Source: Lactarius indigo
Lineage: Eukaryota > Basidiomycota > Agaricomycetes > Russulales > Russulaceae
NCBI GenBank assembly: GCA_025766275.1
Contig: JAFKAC010000025.1
Span: forward strand, 62,001 to 126,000
Reading direction: 5' to 3'
DNA length: 64,000 bases
Shown here: in pieces, positions 1-10,975 of the stretch
Numbering within the stretch: the first letter of the stretch is position 1
Layout of the letters: every line of letters starts with the position of its first letter
Made by a program: the position numbers and the translations under genes
The notes under the pieces: generated by a model
What the model was told of the DNA's origin: nothing
Seen by the model: only the letters and a program-made list of their open reading frames with translations
Database searches by the model: none

Positions 1-433
1 AGTGAATGGGGATCACGTGTCAACCCAACACAAGCTGAACAGGGGCACTACTGGCACACGCCGCAGCTAAAGGATGAAAGAGGAATATCCCTAAGTGGAG
101 GCACTCTTAGTCCGAGACTAAGGCAAACTAGATGCGAGTCAAATGGTGGATTGAAGAAGACCAAGATGGGGACTCTTGGTCTTCCGAGTCAACTACTTAT
201 ACAGATACACGCGGGCTTTAAAGCGCCGCTAGAATAGTACGTAACCAATAGCGTAACTAGCTCGAACCCTAGTACAGCTATCCTAGGAATGAGTCATACA
301 TGAGTCACAATCACATGCAAACTACTATGCTGACTGATGCGAAGTAAGAATCCATAACTAATGCTGATACCGGACCGTAGTCATAACCGGTCATGGGTCG
401 TGTGTAATGAGTCATTGAGTCCGTACCGTAACA
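1..433 (-). mobile_element. Relic gypsy LTR (partial, truncated by window edge)
   Basis: This stretch resembles the intact LTRs at 44433-44943 and 51767-52277. It shares the AAGACCAAGA...TCTTGGTCTT hairpin (about 158-183), a GAGTCA block and an end in GTAACA (428-433). The end is followed by a pyrimidine tract, TACCTCCCCTTTTC, which matches the polypurine tract next to the 3' LTR of the intact element read on the minus strand. It is therefore the 3' LTR of a related but diverged element whose outer end lies left of position 1. No coding gag or pol was recognised nearby. The match was judged by eye, so the family assignment is likely but the exact identity is not measured. Confidence 0.6.
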
Positions 434-974
434 TACTACCTCCCCTTTTCTGTCCTTATCTGATCCACTTCCTTTCTTGGTAGTTACCTTCTTATGCTTC
501 CCCTTATCTGATTGTGCTAGCACCTTCTGTGCTATTCTTGTTCACCCTTCTTGTTGTCTTGCTGGCATGATACCATCTTGCACAATACTCGCATTATCTT
601 GCCAGCACAGCACTCTATCTATAACAACCAGTAGCATTATGCGCTCAGGCACAATCCTGTACTATATAAGGATTCCTGTAGTGCGCCTTAGCTCCTTAGC
701 TTTGGCTTAATCAACTATCTGCGTTGTATCTTCATTGCCTCCTTGAGTGCCTCAGTCCCTTCAGCACTCAAGCCCTTGACCCTGAACCCCTGACCCTTGA
801 CCCTTCTCTCCTTTGGGTCATTCCCCTCTCAGCCTCTGTGCAGGCTTCCCCTTGACTTCACTCCAAGTCTTATCCCCTTTCTGTCTTACTGGTCAGCCCA
901 GTGACACGTGACCTTTGGACTTAGGCCTCCGAGCTTGTCCATTGTTACCAACTCAGTCACCTTAGCACAAGGGG
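434..974. other. Non-coding region next to the LTR relic
   Basis: No convincing gene. It begins with a polypurine-tract-like sequence on the minus strand. It is rich in CCCTTGACCC-type short direct repeats (about 770-810) and has a TATATAAGG motif near 662-670. It is probably decayed retroelement interior or LTR, but no protein similarity is readable. Confidence 0.35.
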
Positions 975-1083
975 CTGTTTCAGAAGATCTTAGGAATCCT
1001 TCCATTCAGTGGGGATCTGACTCAGAGTCCTTTGCCTCAGGCAGGATCTGTTACAGAACAACTCATGCCCCCACAGAGGCGTG

Positions 1084-1270
1084 ACATCGACATACACATA
1101 CAGTATCTCTGAGTCTATGCAGAGTTAATGCCACCTTTCGGCTAACCGTGAACTACACGACGGCCACACACACGTGCAGGAGATACTTGCACTCCCAGTG
1201 GAACTTGCGATCGAGATCACGGGGCATGCTCCCACTTATGGAGTGCCCAATTAAGAACAGAGATTGTCAA
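1084..1270 (+). pseudogene. RING/IBR-gene coiled-coil remnant, unit A1
   Basis: Decayed counterpart of the start of exon 5 of the intact gene at 26875-29419. It retains the ACGACGG...GCGCAGG-type stretch and the GATCGAGATCACG block, which encodes the 'VEIT' segment in the parent gene. Reading frames are interrupted. Sister remnants lie in B1, A2 and B2. Confidence 0.5.
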
Positions 1271-2230
1271 GGTCCCATGTTCCCCAAACAAAATCATTGT
1301 CGCTGACTTCCCTATGGCTCTACTATCTTTTAATGTTAAACATTAAAACGTTACAACGCGTTTTTTCTTCGACCAGCATCCCCGAGAAGCAGGAACAATG
1401 GAAACATTATTATAAGGGGTTTACGGACCGTATGAGTACACAAGTAGGTTGGCCAACAGAGAAAGGTTAGCAAGCGAACCGTCCGGCGGTGGTTTGTCCG
1501 TAGGCAGCGGGCCGAACGACCCGACTTAGACTGCACTGACTGTTTATTGGAACCCGGACTTAGTTCTGTGCAACTGCGCCGCCAATCTCGTGGTTTTCTG
1601 AGCTTTGAGCTCCTGGACCTCCACTCGAGAACTTTGTAACTGGCCTTGGTCATCGTTTCCAAGCTTCCTAGAAAAAGCTTATATTCTTCGGTACATCCGC
1701 TCCTCCCATGCTACGGACGGGCATCCTGACTCTTGCATACTGTGCGCGCTAATGGCAAGGGGTCGCAATGGCCTCGCTATGGACAATCATATCGAGTTTT
1801 GTTGTTTGCTTCTCAATCAATCATGGGTGAGAGGCATGAGCGTATCTTCTGCACGCGACGACCGATAAAGAGCGTGGAAAGGGCAAGACCAGTATGTATG
1901 GCTAGGGGCTACTCGTCCCACCCCGCACCCACGAGGTTGGCTTGTACGAGACCCTGCACATCATCTACTTATCCTGAGATTGTGCCCTTGAACGGCTTAT
2001 TTTCCTTGCGTGAAGTTTGCAACGGGTCGAGTCGCGACACGCACACACTGCGCGCAGAACGACGTCCGCGGTTAGAGCGTAGCGCCCCACTGCAGGTGCC
2101 GGTAATTCCCAAGAAGTACTTCAGCGCCGTGGTCGGAAATAAATGTGATAGCACGATTGTGTGAAATACATAATTTAGCCTGACTATTGCTGAATCTCGA
2201 CATGGGGGTCTTTGGCTATACCTCGGTCCA

Positions 2231-3094
2231 CTAGCGATTGCACCTTGGACAAAATGTCTGGTTCTCGGGATAAACCTGCTTGCATGTAGTACATGACTTC
2301 GTGCGTACTGATATAGGTCAGTGTACGCTGGGTTTCCGATGGAGTGCAAGACTCACCCGTGTCCCGTACCCCATAAGCAACATGGCTCGGCGGTCCCTTT
2401 GCGCGCATGTTGCCGTCGTGCGTTACCAAGGAGGCCTGGCTTATCGGATATTCTTCGTCGTCCGAGTCGTCCTCTATTAAAATTACACATCCAATCGTTG
2501 AGCGTATGTCGATATTATGCAATAGGGAGCACACGTACGATTTCTTTGGACAACGGGAGCAGTATGACCCACCACCGACATCCCTGATTCATACTGTAAT
2601 GGCGAATGCGACAACACCGGCGCTTGTGGGGGGTAACTCGGATGAAACCAGGGTGTGACTTGGGGATTACTATGATGTCCAGGCGTGTGCGTAGTCTGCA
2701 CTATGGGTGGCGACGGGTATGAGGTGATAGTGTGGTCGGGCACATGGATGTTTGGTACTTGAGGCATCGGGAATGCCGGAGGGGTGGGAATTTGACCCTG
2801 TATGGGTCGGTGCGGGGGGATTTGGGGAGGTGGACGTCGCGGAGGTGCGTTTAGTATTGGCATAAGATTAGGAGTGCTTCCATGGCTCTGAACTGGAAAC
2901 GGTGTCTGGGGCCAATAGGGACTGTCGAGCGAAGTGCCAATGGCACTTCGTGCGAACACGCTATCTGGAGGATAGGCAGAAACTTGTGCGGGATCTATGC
3001 GGCGTTGTTCAGGAGTGCCCGGCGCATCTCGTGCGGGGTATGAGGACCCAGCAGAGAAGGGCTGAGGGAAAGAGGGAGGGACGCGGTTTGACAT
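2231..3094 (-). CDS. Proline-rich zinc-ribbon protein, copy A1 (intact, 3 exons)
   Basis: Unrecognised protein of 249 residues. Exons, in order of translation, are 3094-2539, 2473-2357 and 2307-2231; the introns are 65 bp and 49 bp, each in phase 1, with GTACGT/TAATAG and GTGAGT/ATATCAG ends. Residues 1-185 are proline-rich and probably disordered (start MSNRVPPSFPQPF). An acidic patch QDDSDDEE follows. The last 21 residues form CTTCKQVYPENQTFCPRCNR, a C-x2-C-x10-C-x2-C pattern like small zinc ribbons. The ATG is 55 bp from a TATA box. The splice signals and cysteine pairs are conserved in A2, so the model is well supported although function is unknown. A nuclear adaptor or regulator role is only a guess from its composition. 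Confidence 0.72.
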
Positions 3095-3148
3095 CGGTGT
3101 GGTAAAGTTGAATGCTTTGCTGACTTAAAGATGGGGGCAGGGATGGCG

Positions 3149-3156
3149 TATATATA
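3149..3156 (-). promoter_or_regulatory. TATA box of zinc-ribbon gene A1
   Basis: TATATATA, 55 bp upstream of the ATG at 3094. The same motif at the same distance is found in all four units. The motif is self-complementary, so it could also serve transcription to the right. Confidence 0.6.
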
Positions 3157-3159
3157 GTT

Positions 3160-5250
3160 GTCTTGCTCGGTACGCCGAACGGGCACAGAGCGCTCGCGGG
3201 GAAATGTCCGCAACTGGACAGGAACTGCCGTTATCCGCGTTCTTCAGTGTGAGAGAGCGAAGCGAGGGTCACAAGGACCAGACCAAACCACACCCTGACA
3301 GGATTCCTAGACTGCGGTGACATGTCGCACGCGATAGAGACCACGCACGACCAAGCACTTACTTCGGAGCTTGTTGAGGCGAAATAAGACCAATCGAGTC
3401 GGAGCTGGTAAGTTACAACCGTCTATGAATGACGCGCGCGCCACGATCGCTAAAGGGATGTCATTGGAATTGCGTCAGCTCTTAGGGAAGAAATAGAACA
3501 CAAGGCCTGCCTGTGCCTTATCGTAACGATCGGAGGTCCTCATGTCCTTTCGGACGGCTCGTGTCCGCAGAGACAACGAGGCCGCGGTGTGGAATTCATT
3601 ACCTACCCAATCCCGGACAATTCTGCATGTAGACCGCCTGCCTGTCGGTGATTACAGATTAGATGCTGCGTCTTGACACGAGCGAGAGAACCCCTCCGTT
3701 AGATAGTATGTGAAAATATACCAGTGGAGGACGAGCCATAGCATTCGGGCGCTCTCAGATCGCGGAAACGTTGCTACCATAGCCAGACATGCCTCGAGAG
3801 TATACAGTTAGACATACGGTAACGATAGAACAGGGAAGGATAGGAATGGTACTAGTTTAGTATGTAAGCGGTAGCGATATTTGATGTCGCATTGAACAAC
3901 CCCGCGATTTGAATGGGCAGTTATGAGAGCGCTTGGTGCAGTGATACTTCGACCCAAGAGTACAATACTGAATATTCTTGACCTTGGGGAAAGACCAGCG
4001 TGATGGAAAACTGTTGGCGCATTGTTGATCCCCGTTCTGCAGAAACGTGAGTGTCGCGCCCTCACGGGCCCGATCTTTACCTCCGTGGGAAGCGGAGACC
4101 TGAAGCTCTCCCTCAGCAAAGTGGCCAGAGCCTCTACAATCGCCCAGCGCCAATCCCCCTGTGATCGATCCAAGACCGGAAAGGAATGCGTTAGAGAACC
4201 CGTACGAGAGTAGGACGGATAACAGTCCTGAGCAAGCTGAAACAGCTAAGCGGACCGCATCATGTGAAGGTTCAGACGGACACTGGGCTGAGGTCATTCT
4301 ATGGGCGGAGAAAAAATGGGAGAATAGAGTCGGTGATGAGGTGATGAGTCAGAATCGAAATGCTGTGGGCACGCGCACAAGACCCGTAAGATGAACGTCC
4401 ACGAGGACAGACAAACAAGGTATCGATCCAGCAAGTCCATCCTCCGATCGATTTCAAGTAGCACACCTGGCTGAGAGAAAAGCGGTCATCGAGAAATGTC
4501 TTGGAAAATCAGTCCCACGAAACTAGCACTGCAGAATTCGAGCAGAAGCTAGATCTGGATTACAGTGCGGTACTAACCGTAGCCGCACACTGTCGGAGAT
4601 TTAATTATCTTCTATCTCCGCGTTCTGGTTCGAGATTGACACCTAGGTACACTCTTCCGCGGAATTGGAGGCGCGAGGCAACCGCAAGGCGCATCAGCAG
4701 TGAAAACCAAGACAGGGGCAAGACAGACTGATACGAGTTCTCCGGTCAAACCGCAGAGGACGGAGAGCCAGAGGAACGCCAGGCGATAAGCACAGGGAAA
4801 CTCGGGCTCCTGCGCGTGGTAACCTGGAGGAGGGTACTACTGTTTCTTTGATGTTGCTGCTGCGCCTCATGCGATACAACACAGGGGCCTGACTTCGCCT
4901 TTCTCGGGGTGATCGTCGATGTGGTGTGCGCACATATTACGACAATGGTAACAGAGTAGTAGACACATTCACTCCGAGTCAAGGCGTCATGCGTGCACTT
5001 TACTCGTGTGGATATAAGGATTGGGCCGTTGATATTCATAAAGGGAGCCGCACTGTAATGAAAAATGATGTTCAGTAAGGGGACACAGGGAAAGCGCGGT
5101 TTCTTGAATACCAGGAGATGACGATGCGGCAGCAGTGAGGGTTGCAGAATGCTTCTCGAAGCGGCAAGTGACAAAAAAGTTGGGGTGCCAGCCCGCGACC
5201 CGGGATTGATCGCGGCCACGGTGAATCCGGCGACGGAAACGAAGCCGCAG
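3160..5250. other. A1 interior with decayed plus-strand frames
   Basis: No intact gene. A plus-strand frame at about 4022-4213 contains an ASTIxQR motif that is shared with the B units (9535-9897). There the longer frame resembles the coiled coil of the last exon of the RING/IBR gene. Here it is broken by stops. Conservation of amino acids rather than of all bases between A and B on the plus strand suggests former coding sequence. Confidence 0.35.
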
Positions 5251-5254
5251 GTCT

Positions 5255-5400
5255 AACACCTGGCGAGGACCGTTTGTTTCGGTGTGGGCGGCGCCAGTGC
5301 CGTGATCCTCAGAGCGGGCCACCTGAGTACATGCGCATTCTGTGGGCAAAAGGCCTCACGATCAGCAAGTTTCGGGGGTAGGTTACTTATGATCGGTTGC
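5255..5400. repeat. Near-identical A1/A2 block
   Basis: This block is almost identical to about 17037-17190 in A2, whereas flanking parts of the units differ at many positions. On the plus strand it reads a C-terminal frame ending QSGPPEYMRILWAKGLTISK and then a stop. On the minus strand it gives the frame MPTECACTQVARS. Which strand codes is not settled. Confidence 0.5.
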
Positions 5401-5640
5401 CTCTTCCATTACGTTCCGTCCCCCTTGTGAGACCCTGTGCCCTATTCGCGCGACAGAAACGCTTCGCTTGGAGTAAGGTGTTACGGCTATGATTGTCGTG
5501 TCGCGCTTGTCGCGCGCTGTATGTTGTGATTTAGCGTAGCAATAAACCCGACGGGGGAACGTGAGCAAGAGACGGTTATGAGCTGAGCGCTGAGCGCCGA
5601 GCACCGAGACACCATTTTCCTTGGACAACTTAAATATTAC
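5383..5640 (-). other. Conserved minus-strand frame at the A1/B1 junction
   Basis: An unrecognised 81-codon frame containing TARDKRDTTIIAVTPYSKRS. The same segment recurs at 17197-17394 (A2/B2 junction), and a diverged form lies within 25331-25681 next to the intact RING/IBR gene. It may be the 3' part of a gene divergent to the RING/IBR gene. There is no known domain. Confidence 0.3.
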
Positions 5641-6019
5641 ATAATATTTGGGTCTCGTCTACCATCATTCACAAGTTCTTTGGGGCTGGATTCAGACCAA
5701 CACCGTGGCTGTCATAGGTTGAAGCGCGCAGTATGTATAGCGCCCATCTCCCACTCTTCTCTTGGCACTACAATAGCCTTCATGGCGCCGGAGAGGCTGT
5801 AATGACTTTTTTTTTTTTTTTTCGCTTACACCCAAAGCAAAAACCTCTCCCCCTCCGCAGTCTTAAACCCTGGGTTATGTTCTACGTTCGTCTGCGTACT
5901 CTTCCGTAGCATGTCACTGTGGGGCTGTCATTTTTAGGGATCTAGGTCGAGACCTCAGGCTTGGGGCCCCGCTCATATTGCTTACCCAATACGAGGGTGA
6001 ATCGTATATCACGTCATAG

Positions 6020-6540
6020 ACTTCAGTATTCAATATCTCTGCGACGGGGATGAAGAGTATTCAGTTCTCGCAGCGGTGCGCAGCTATACAGTCTAGGTTG
6101 CGTGACATTCCACACGTGCTACGGGGGGCTAGAACACTCATGTGACTATGGACGAGCGCCATTGACTAGTCTTGCAGACCTGAGGAGCTGTGAGAGGGAC
6201 GTGGCGGAAAGAAAGGACACAGCACGAATGGTCATACGACAGATTGAGAAGAAGGGTGTGTGAGTATGGGACCTCCGCTTTGTCCACACCAGGCATCAAA
6301 ACACGCATACTATGCGATCGATGAACCCGTCTGTGTCCAGTCAGTGCGAGCTTTCTAACGCCGTCGCCCATATCTCCATGCTGATGGATTTGCCCAAGCT
6401 CGGAGATGCCGTCTTTCGGCTATCTGTGAGTCGTACGACGGTCGGCGCACACGCGCAGGAGGCGCTGTCACCTCGAGATCGAGATCACGAAGCACGTTCC
6501 ACTCAGGAGCGCCCGATCAAGTGCAGAAACCTGTTACAGT
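6020..6540 (+). pseudogene. RING/IBR-gene remnant, unit B1 (IBR end and coiled-coil start)
   Basis: This aligns with exons 4-5 of the intact gene at 26875-29419. The AGAACACTCATG stretch, the CCATTGAC...GACCTGA stretch and the later LSVSRTTVGAH segment (parent: LSVGRTTVAR) are recognisable. The intron-like GTGAGTATGGGACC corresponds to the parent intron start at 28252. Frames are interrupted and part of exon 5 is missing, so this is a pseudogene. Confidence 0.6.
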
Positions 6541-7828
6541 AAGCCGAAAAAGCCCCATATTCCCAAAAAGAATCACTTTCTCTGCCCTAGTGATACTTCC
6601 TGTTACCTTTGAACTTGTCCTACCCTTTGACGTTACACGGTAAACGTTACAACGAGCATTAACAACGAGCGTTTAAGTCACAAAATTGAGCAGCACACCG
6701 GAAGACAATTAAGCGAGAGTAGCAACAACAAAACAACATGAATATAAGAGGGTCTGCGAATTTACTGGCAGTTCTACCAACAGAAGGTAGGAAAAATAGA
6801 GGAACAAGTCTGTCCTTTCTTGGTCCTCCGAGTCTCACCGTCCTCTCTCGGTGGTTTTACCGGAGGTAGCGGGCCGAGACCGGAGTGAGGCTCAGACTTG
6901 TTTCCGCTTTCAGCTCAACGGCGCTGCCAATCCTGTGGTTTCTTGCTTTAGCCGCGGGGCTTTCAGCTCCTGGCCCTCCACTGCAGTAGAGAACTCTGTA
7001 GCCTGCCTTGCCAAGTCTTTTGGAAAACCTTATCCTCGAGTACATCCCGTCCTAACCTAAACACTGTAACACACGATTCGTAACTCTTGCACAATGCGTT
7101 AACGGCGAGGGGTTGGGTTCGCATATCACTTTATCGTATCGAGTTTTATTTAACCTCTGAGTGAATCCTGAATGCGACAAGTGCTTCTTCTGCATGCAAT
7201 GAATATACATTGGGCACGGATGGAAGAAGACCTGGTCTACCGAGCTAGAGATCACTCGTACCTCACCGCGACCTCGAGGTTGGCCGGTCTGAGATCTGAG
7301 GCTATGTGTACCATTTATCAGCAGGGTGAAGCCAAGAGTCTGAGACGCCAGACGGATAAACACCTCACCCAAGACTTCTGCAGCATAGGAACCTCAAGCC
7401 ATGCACTTGCAACTGTGACCCACGCGAAAGGTTAGGTCGTCCATGGGTCGATGATATAGATACAGCAGCCTTCTGGTTGGTCATCAATTGAACCACGCCG
7501 TCGATCAATCAAACAGAGTCTGGAGGTGGAATTACCATCACCTTAGGGAGGTTCTCGCAGTATAAACTGTGTCCATGAACAAGTGTTTGGGGTTGGAGGC
7601 TTTGTAATGGGTTGAACCACGACACGCGCGCACGGACACACACACACGTCGCACACAAAGAGCGGTGTCTGCAGTCAGATCGCTTCACCGCGCTTGCAAA
7701 TGATGCTCAAGAAATTCTTCGGGGCTGTAGTCAGAAATAAATAGCACGGTCTCTTTATTAAATACATAGTTTGGTCGGACTATCGCCGAACCTCGATTTG
7801 AGGATCTTCAATTATGCCGCTCTGAATA
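6541..7828. other. B1 spacer between RING/IBR remnant and zinc-ribbon gene
   Basis: No intact gene seen. It contains the empty target TA (6949-6950) that is occupied by a MITE in B2 (18685-18963). A plus-strand frame at 7172-7435 has weak similarity to A-unit frames but no recognisable domain. Confidence 0.4.
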
Positions 7829-8679
7829 TCAGCGCCGCTTATTAGCACACGCTGCACTACAATATCGCTGTCCTTCGGGACATCTCCGGCCGCATCTGGG
7901 ACATGGCGGATAGCGTACTGATATGCGTCAATGTATGCTAACTTCCTGATGGAATGCAAGACTCACCTGCGGGCGGCACCGTACCAACCGAAGGGGTCGC
8001 CGGTGAATCTTGGGGTACGCTGTCATTATTAGTCGTCGGAGTGCTTTGGCTAGCCGCGTATCTCGACTCGTCCGAGCCATCCCCTACTCGAATCACACCA
8101 CCAGTCGATATGAGTATGCATATGTTAGGCTGTAGGGAACACACGCACGATTTTTCCCGTCGCGGGAAACATTATGCGCTGCCACAACCACCCCTGAACC
8201 AAGCTGTGAGTGTGAGTGCGACATGATCGGCGCTTGTAAGGGCGAGTTCGAAAAAGCCGGCGCAAGCTGGTTATTATCATGATGACCGGTCTCGTTCCTT
8301 TTTGCCTTGCGTCGCGGCGGGCCTGAGGGTGTAGTGGGTACTTGAGGGATTGGGAATGTCGGGGGAGGGTTGAATGGAACATGCGTGGGTTGGTACGCGG
8401 GAGGATGTGCTGCCTGAGCTGGATATCGTGAAGGTGCGTTAGTGGGAGGGACATAGCCAGGAGCGACTCTGAGGACATTGGCTAGAAATGATTGTAGGAA
8501 TCAATCGGGAGTGCCAAAAAATGTGCAAGGAAATTTAGTGTGAACGTACATTCTGGGGGATAAACAGAACCCTGTGCAGGAACTACGGTGCGTTGTTCGG
8601 CGGTGTCTGTCTCATTTTGCGTAGGGTATGTGGTATCAGCGGAAGCGATGGGCTGAGGAAAACGAGGTGGGTTAGACAT
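7829..8679 (-). CDS. Proline-rich zinc-ribbon protein, copy B1 (intact, 4 exons)
   Basis: Paralogue of the A1 gene, 222 residues. Exons are 8679-8550, 8481-8149, 8083-7967 and 7917-7829. The introns are 68, 65 and 49 bp, all phase 1, with GTACGT/TTCTAG, GTGCGT/GAGTAG and GTGAGT/TATCAG ends. Compared with A1 it has one extra intron after codon 43, and B2 has it too. The start is MSNPPRFPQP and the middle is proline-rich (PFNPPPTFPIPQVP). The C-terminus CPRCGRRCPEGQRYCSAAC carries five cysteines, a different spacing from the A copies. A TATA box lies 52 bp upstream. Without the first intron the frame is closed by stops, which supports the spliced model. Function is unknown. Confidence 0.72.
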
Positions 8680-9100
8680 CGGTAGAGCGAGATCAGCGAT
8701 TTGACTGACTTTACGAGAGGGACAGGAACAGTATATATATAGTTGCCCCTGCTCGGTCTACTGAACGGGAGGGTACAGGGCGCGAGTGACGAGATGTGTT
8801 TGAGCAGGAACTGGCGCTATCTGCATCCTTTGGTGTAGGATAGCGAGGTGAAGGTCATGGGACCAGAGCAGGCCACGCCAATGGGACTCGTAAACTACAG
8901 TAGGTTGATCATGTCGCACGTGGTCAAGACCATCCACGATCGAGTAATTATTCCCTTAGTTATTTCCAAGTTTTTTTGGGTGGAAGAAAACCAATCGAGT
9001 CGGAACTGGTGCAACCACCCATCGATGTACGGGGGTCGCAAAGGTGGCATTGTAATTACGTCGACTCCTGGGAACAATACAATGAACGGCGCTACGCCCG
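8680..9100. promoter_or_regulatory. Zinc-ribbon gene B1 promoter block with TATA box at 8732-8741
   Basis: TATATATATA lies 52 bp upstream of the ATG. About 300 bp of this block differ from the B2 counterpart (20694-20990) at only a few positions, while coding and spacer parts of the two units differ far more. This suggests selection or gene conversion. A plus-strand frame starting near 8848 (GPEQATPMG) is conserved in A2 as GPEQATPAG. Confidence 0.5.
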
Positions 9101-9534
9101 GACACTGTACCTCAACGTAACGATCAGAGTTCCGCAGAGTCCTCTCGGACGGCTCATGTCAGAGTCCTTCCGCTGAGTGACAACGAGGCCGCGGTGTGGA
9201 GTCCTTTCTCCCACTCTCAATCGGTTCTGCGTGCAGTCTGCTAGTGATTGCAAATTAGATGTGGCATACGAGGGGAGAATCCCTCCATCTGATAACATGG
9301 GTAAATGCACAGGGGGCAGCCAACCACCCGGGTGCCTCCAGACCGCGGAAAAGCTGGTAGCCAGACCTGTCCTGAGGGGGAAGTCATAACCGGCAGAACG
9401 GATCAGGACAGGAGAAATACCAATCCAGTATGAGAGTGGCAGTGATATTGACACGCTGCACAGAATAGCCCCGCGATTTGAACGCGCGACCACACAACAT
9501 GTTGAACATGCAAAGTGCTTGATGTAGCGATGCC

Positions 9535-9897
9535 TTGACCCGAGGACAAACTCTTGACCATTGGGGCACGACTAGCGTCATGGACAACTGCTGCCGTCCT
9601 GTTGATTGCCATTCGGCAGAACGTGAGTGTCGCGCGCCCATGAACCTGATCGCTGAACTCCGTGGGAAGCGGCTAACCAGATACGCTCCTTCAGCGGGAG
9701 TGGCTTCCACGATCATCCAGCGCCGATGCTTCCTGATCGGTTTGATCATTTCGGGCTTGAAAAGGAATACAGTAGAGATAATCGCCCAGACGGACCACCT
9801 TCTTGAGCACGCCGAGAGCAATTGGGCCGCTGAGCAAATGGAATTCAGACAGACACTGAGGCAACATGGTACGGGCGGAGACAAGGCGGCAGAATAG
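9535..9897 (+). pseudogene. Coiled-coil remnant, unit B1
   Basis: A plus-strand frame of 120 codons with segments IIQRRCFLIGLIISGLKRNT and EHAESNWAAEQMEFRQTL. The pattern resembles the last exon of the RING/IBR gene (IFTLGIGALFDIGG, then AEARRNASREELDARH). If so, the zinc-ribbon gene lies between the two halves of a decayed RING/IBR copy. The similarity is weak and judged by eye. A GTGAGTGTCGCG motif at its start could be an old donor site. B2 has a matching frame at 21486-21938. Confidence 0.35.
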
Positions 9898-9899
9898 AG

Positions 9900-10975
9900 A
9901 TAGAGGTGGTGATGAGGTAATGGGTCGTGTTCGAATGTCGTGGGACTACTGTGGACATACACACAAGAACCGAAAGAGGAACATCCACGAGATCAGACAA
10001 GCAAGTTATTGACCTAGCAAATCTATGCACCAATAGGTGACTGAGAGAGAGGTAAGTGGGAGAAATATCTTGGAAGGTTAGACACGACAAGCCGAAGTTC
10101 TGTAATGCTAGATTTAGATTACAGTACCTCTAGCCATACAATGTCGGAGTTTGCATTTTCTTCCATCCCTGCGTTCCGATTCAAGATTGACACCCTAAAG
10201 GTACACTCGTCCGGAATTGGATGCGCGAGGCGACCGTAAGGCGCATCAGCAGTGAAAACCATGACAGGGGTCCCACGCACGTGGTGATACGAGTTCTCCC
10301 CTCAAACCGCAGAGAACGGGGAGCGCAGAGGAACGCCAGAGATAAGCATGGTGAGGCACAAAAAAAAGCATAGTGAGGCTAGAGCCTCCGAGTCTGCGCG
10401 TGATAATCCAGAGGAAGGCACTATCTGTAGTATTGTTGCCGCGCCTCTTGCGGTACAAATGTCGTCGCTTCTAAAAGCCAGGCCTGACTTTGCTTCTCTC
10501 TTGGGCTTCTGTGATCGTCGATGTGCACATATTACGATATTGGTACCAGACCATACGCATCCACTTCGAGTCGAGGCGACACGGTGTCACCGCGTGCACC
10601 GTAAACGTGTTGATATAAGGGTTCAAAGAAACGCCTGGCTCATGAGCCACTAGTTGTGTCCCTGAGATTCGTGATGCGAACAACGAAGCCGCACTGTAGC
10701 GAAATCATACAGTAGTAGGGAAGAGAAGGTAGGTGCCCGTGCCCCTTTTGTTTATTCCATGGTGGTGCACCCAGAAAGAGCGGTTTCTCAAGTCCAGAGG
10801 AGGGAAGTCATGGCAGAGTAGGAGCGCAGGCTTGAATATTCAGAGACAACGATGTGGCAGTGATAGTTGCAGAACGCGCCTCGAAGTGGCAGAGGATGAG
10901 TTGGGGTCGGGGGAAACTCGCCACCCGGGAACAACCGCGGCCACGGTGCACCTGGAAATCGGAGCGATACCACAC
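9900..10975. other. B1 right part with conserved frames
   Basis: No intact gene recognised. A plus-strand frame at 10348-10653 (MVRHKKKHSEARAS) is well conserved in B2 (22357-22656), and the stretch GFCDRRCAHIT recurs in altered form in A2 (GFVGDRRCGVCTYY, from 16683). It may be decayed coding DNA of the same gene family. Confidence 0.3.

Larger units (their letters stand above)
975..5640. repeat. Tandem array unit A1
   Basis: First of four related units (A1, B1, A2, B2). A1 aligns over nearly its whole length with A2 (about 12231-17410) and, less closely, with B1 and B2. Shared landmarks in order are: a RING/IBR-gene coiled-coil remnant (about 1084-1260), a spacer, the minus-strand zinc-ribbon gene, its TATA box, a plus-strand remnant with a GTGAGTGTCGCG motif (about 4046), and a block almost identical between A1 and A2 (about 5255-5400). 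The left end appears truncated, because the upstream part seen in A2 (12231-12930) is missing here. Confidence 0.75.
5641..10975. repeat. Tandem array unit B1
   Basis: Second unit, closely similar to B2 (17411-23020) and more distantly to A1 and A2. The order is a divergent minus-strand frame, a RING/IBR exon remnant, a spacer, the zinc-ribbon gene, a TATA region nearly identical to B2, and plus-strand coiled-coil remnants. It ends at a 13-T run (10978-10990), where non-homologous DNA begins. A run of 15 Ts near 5808-5822 is absent from B2. Confidence 0.75.

Noticed and set aside
2840..2906. Intron in zinc-ribbon copy A1 at the position of the B-copy first intron
   Set aside because: Splicing GTGTTC...TTCCAG there would close the frame soon after, whereas reading through keeps it open to the conserved C-terminus.
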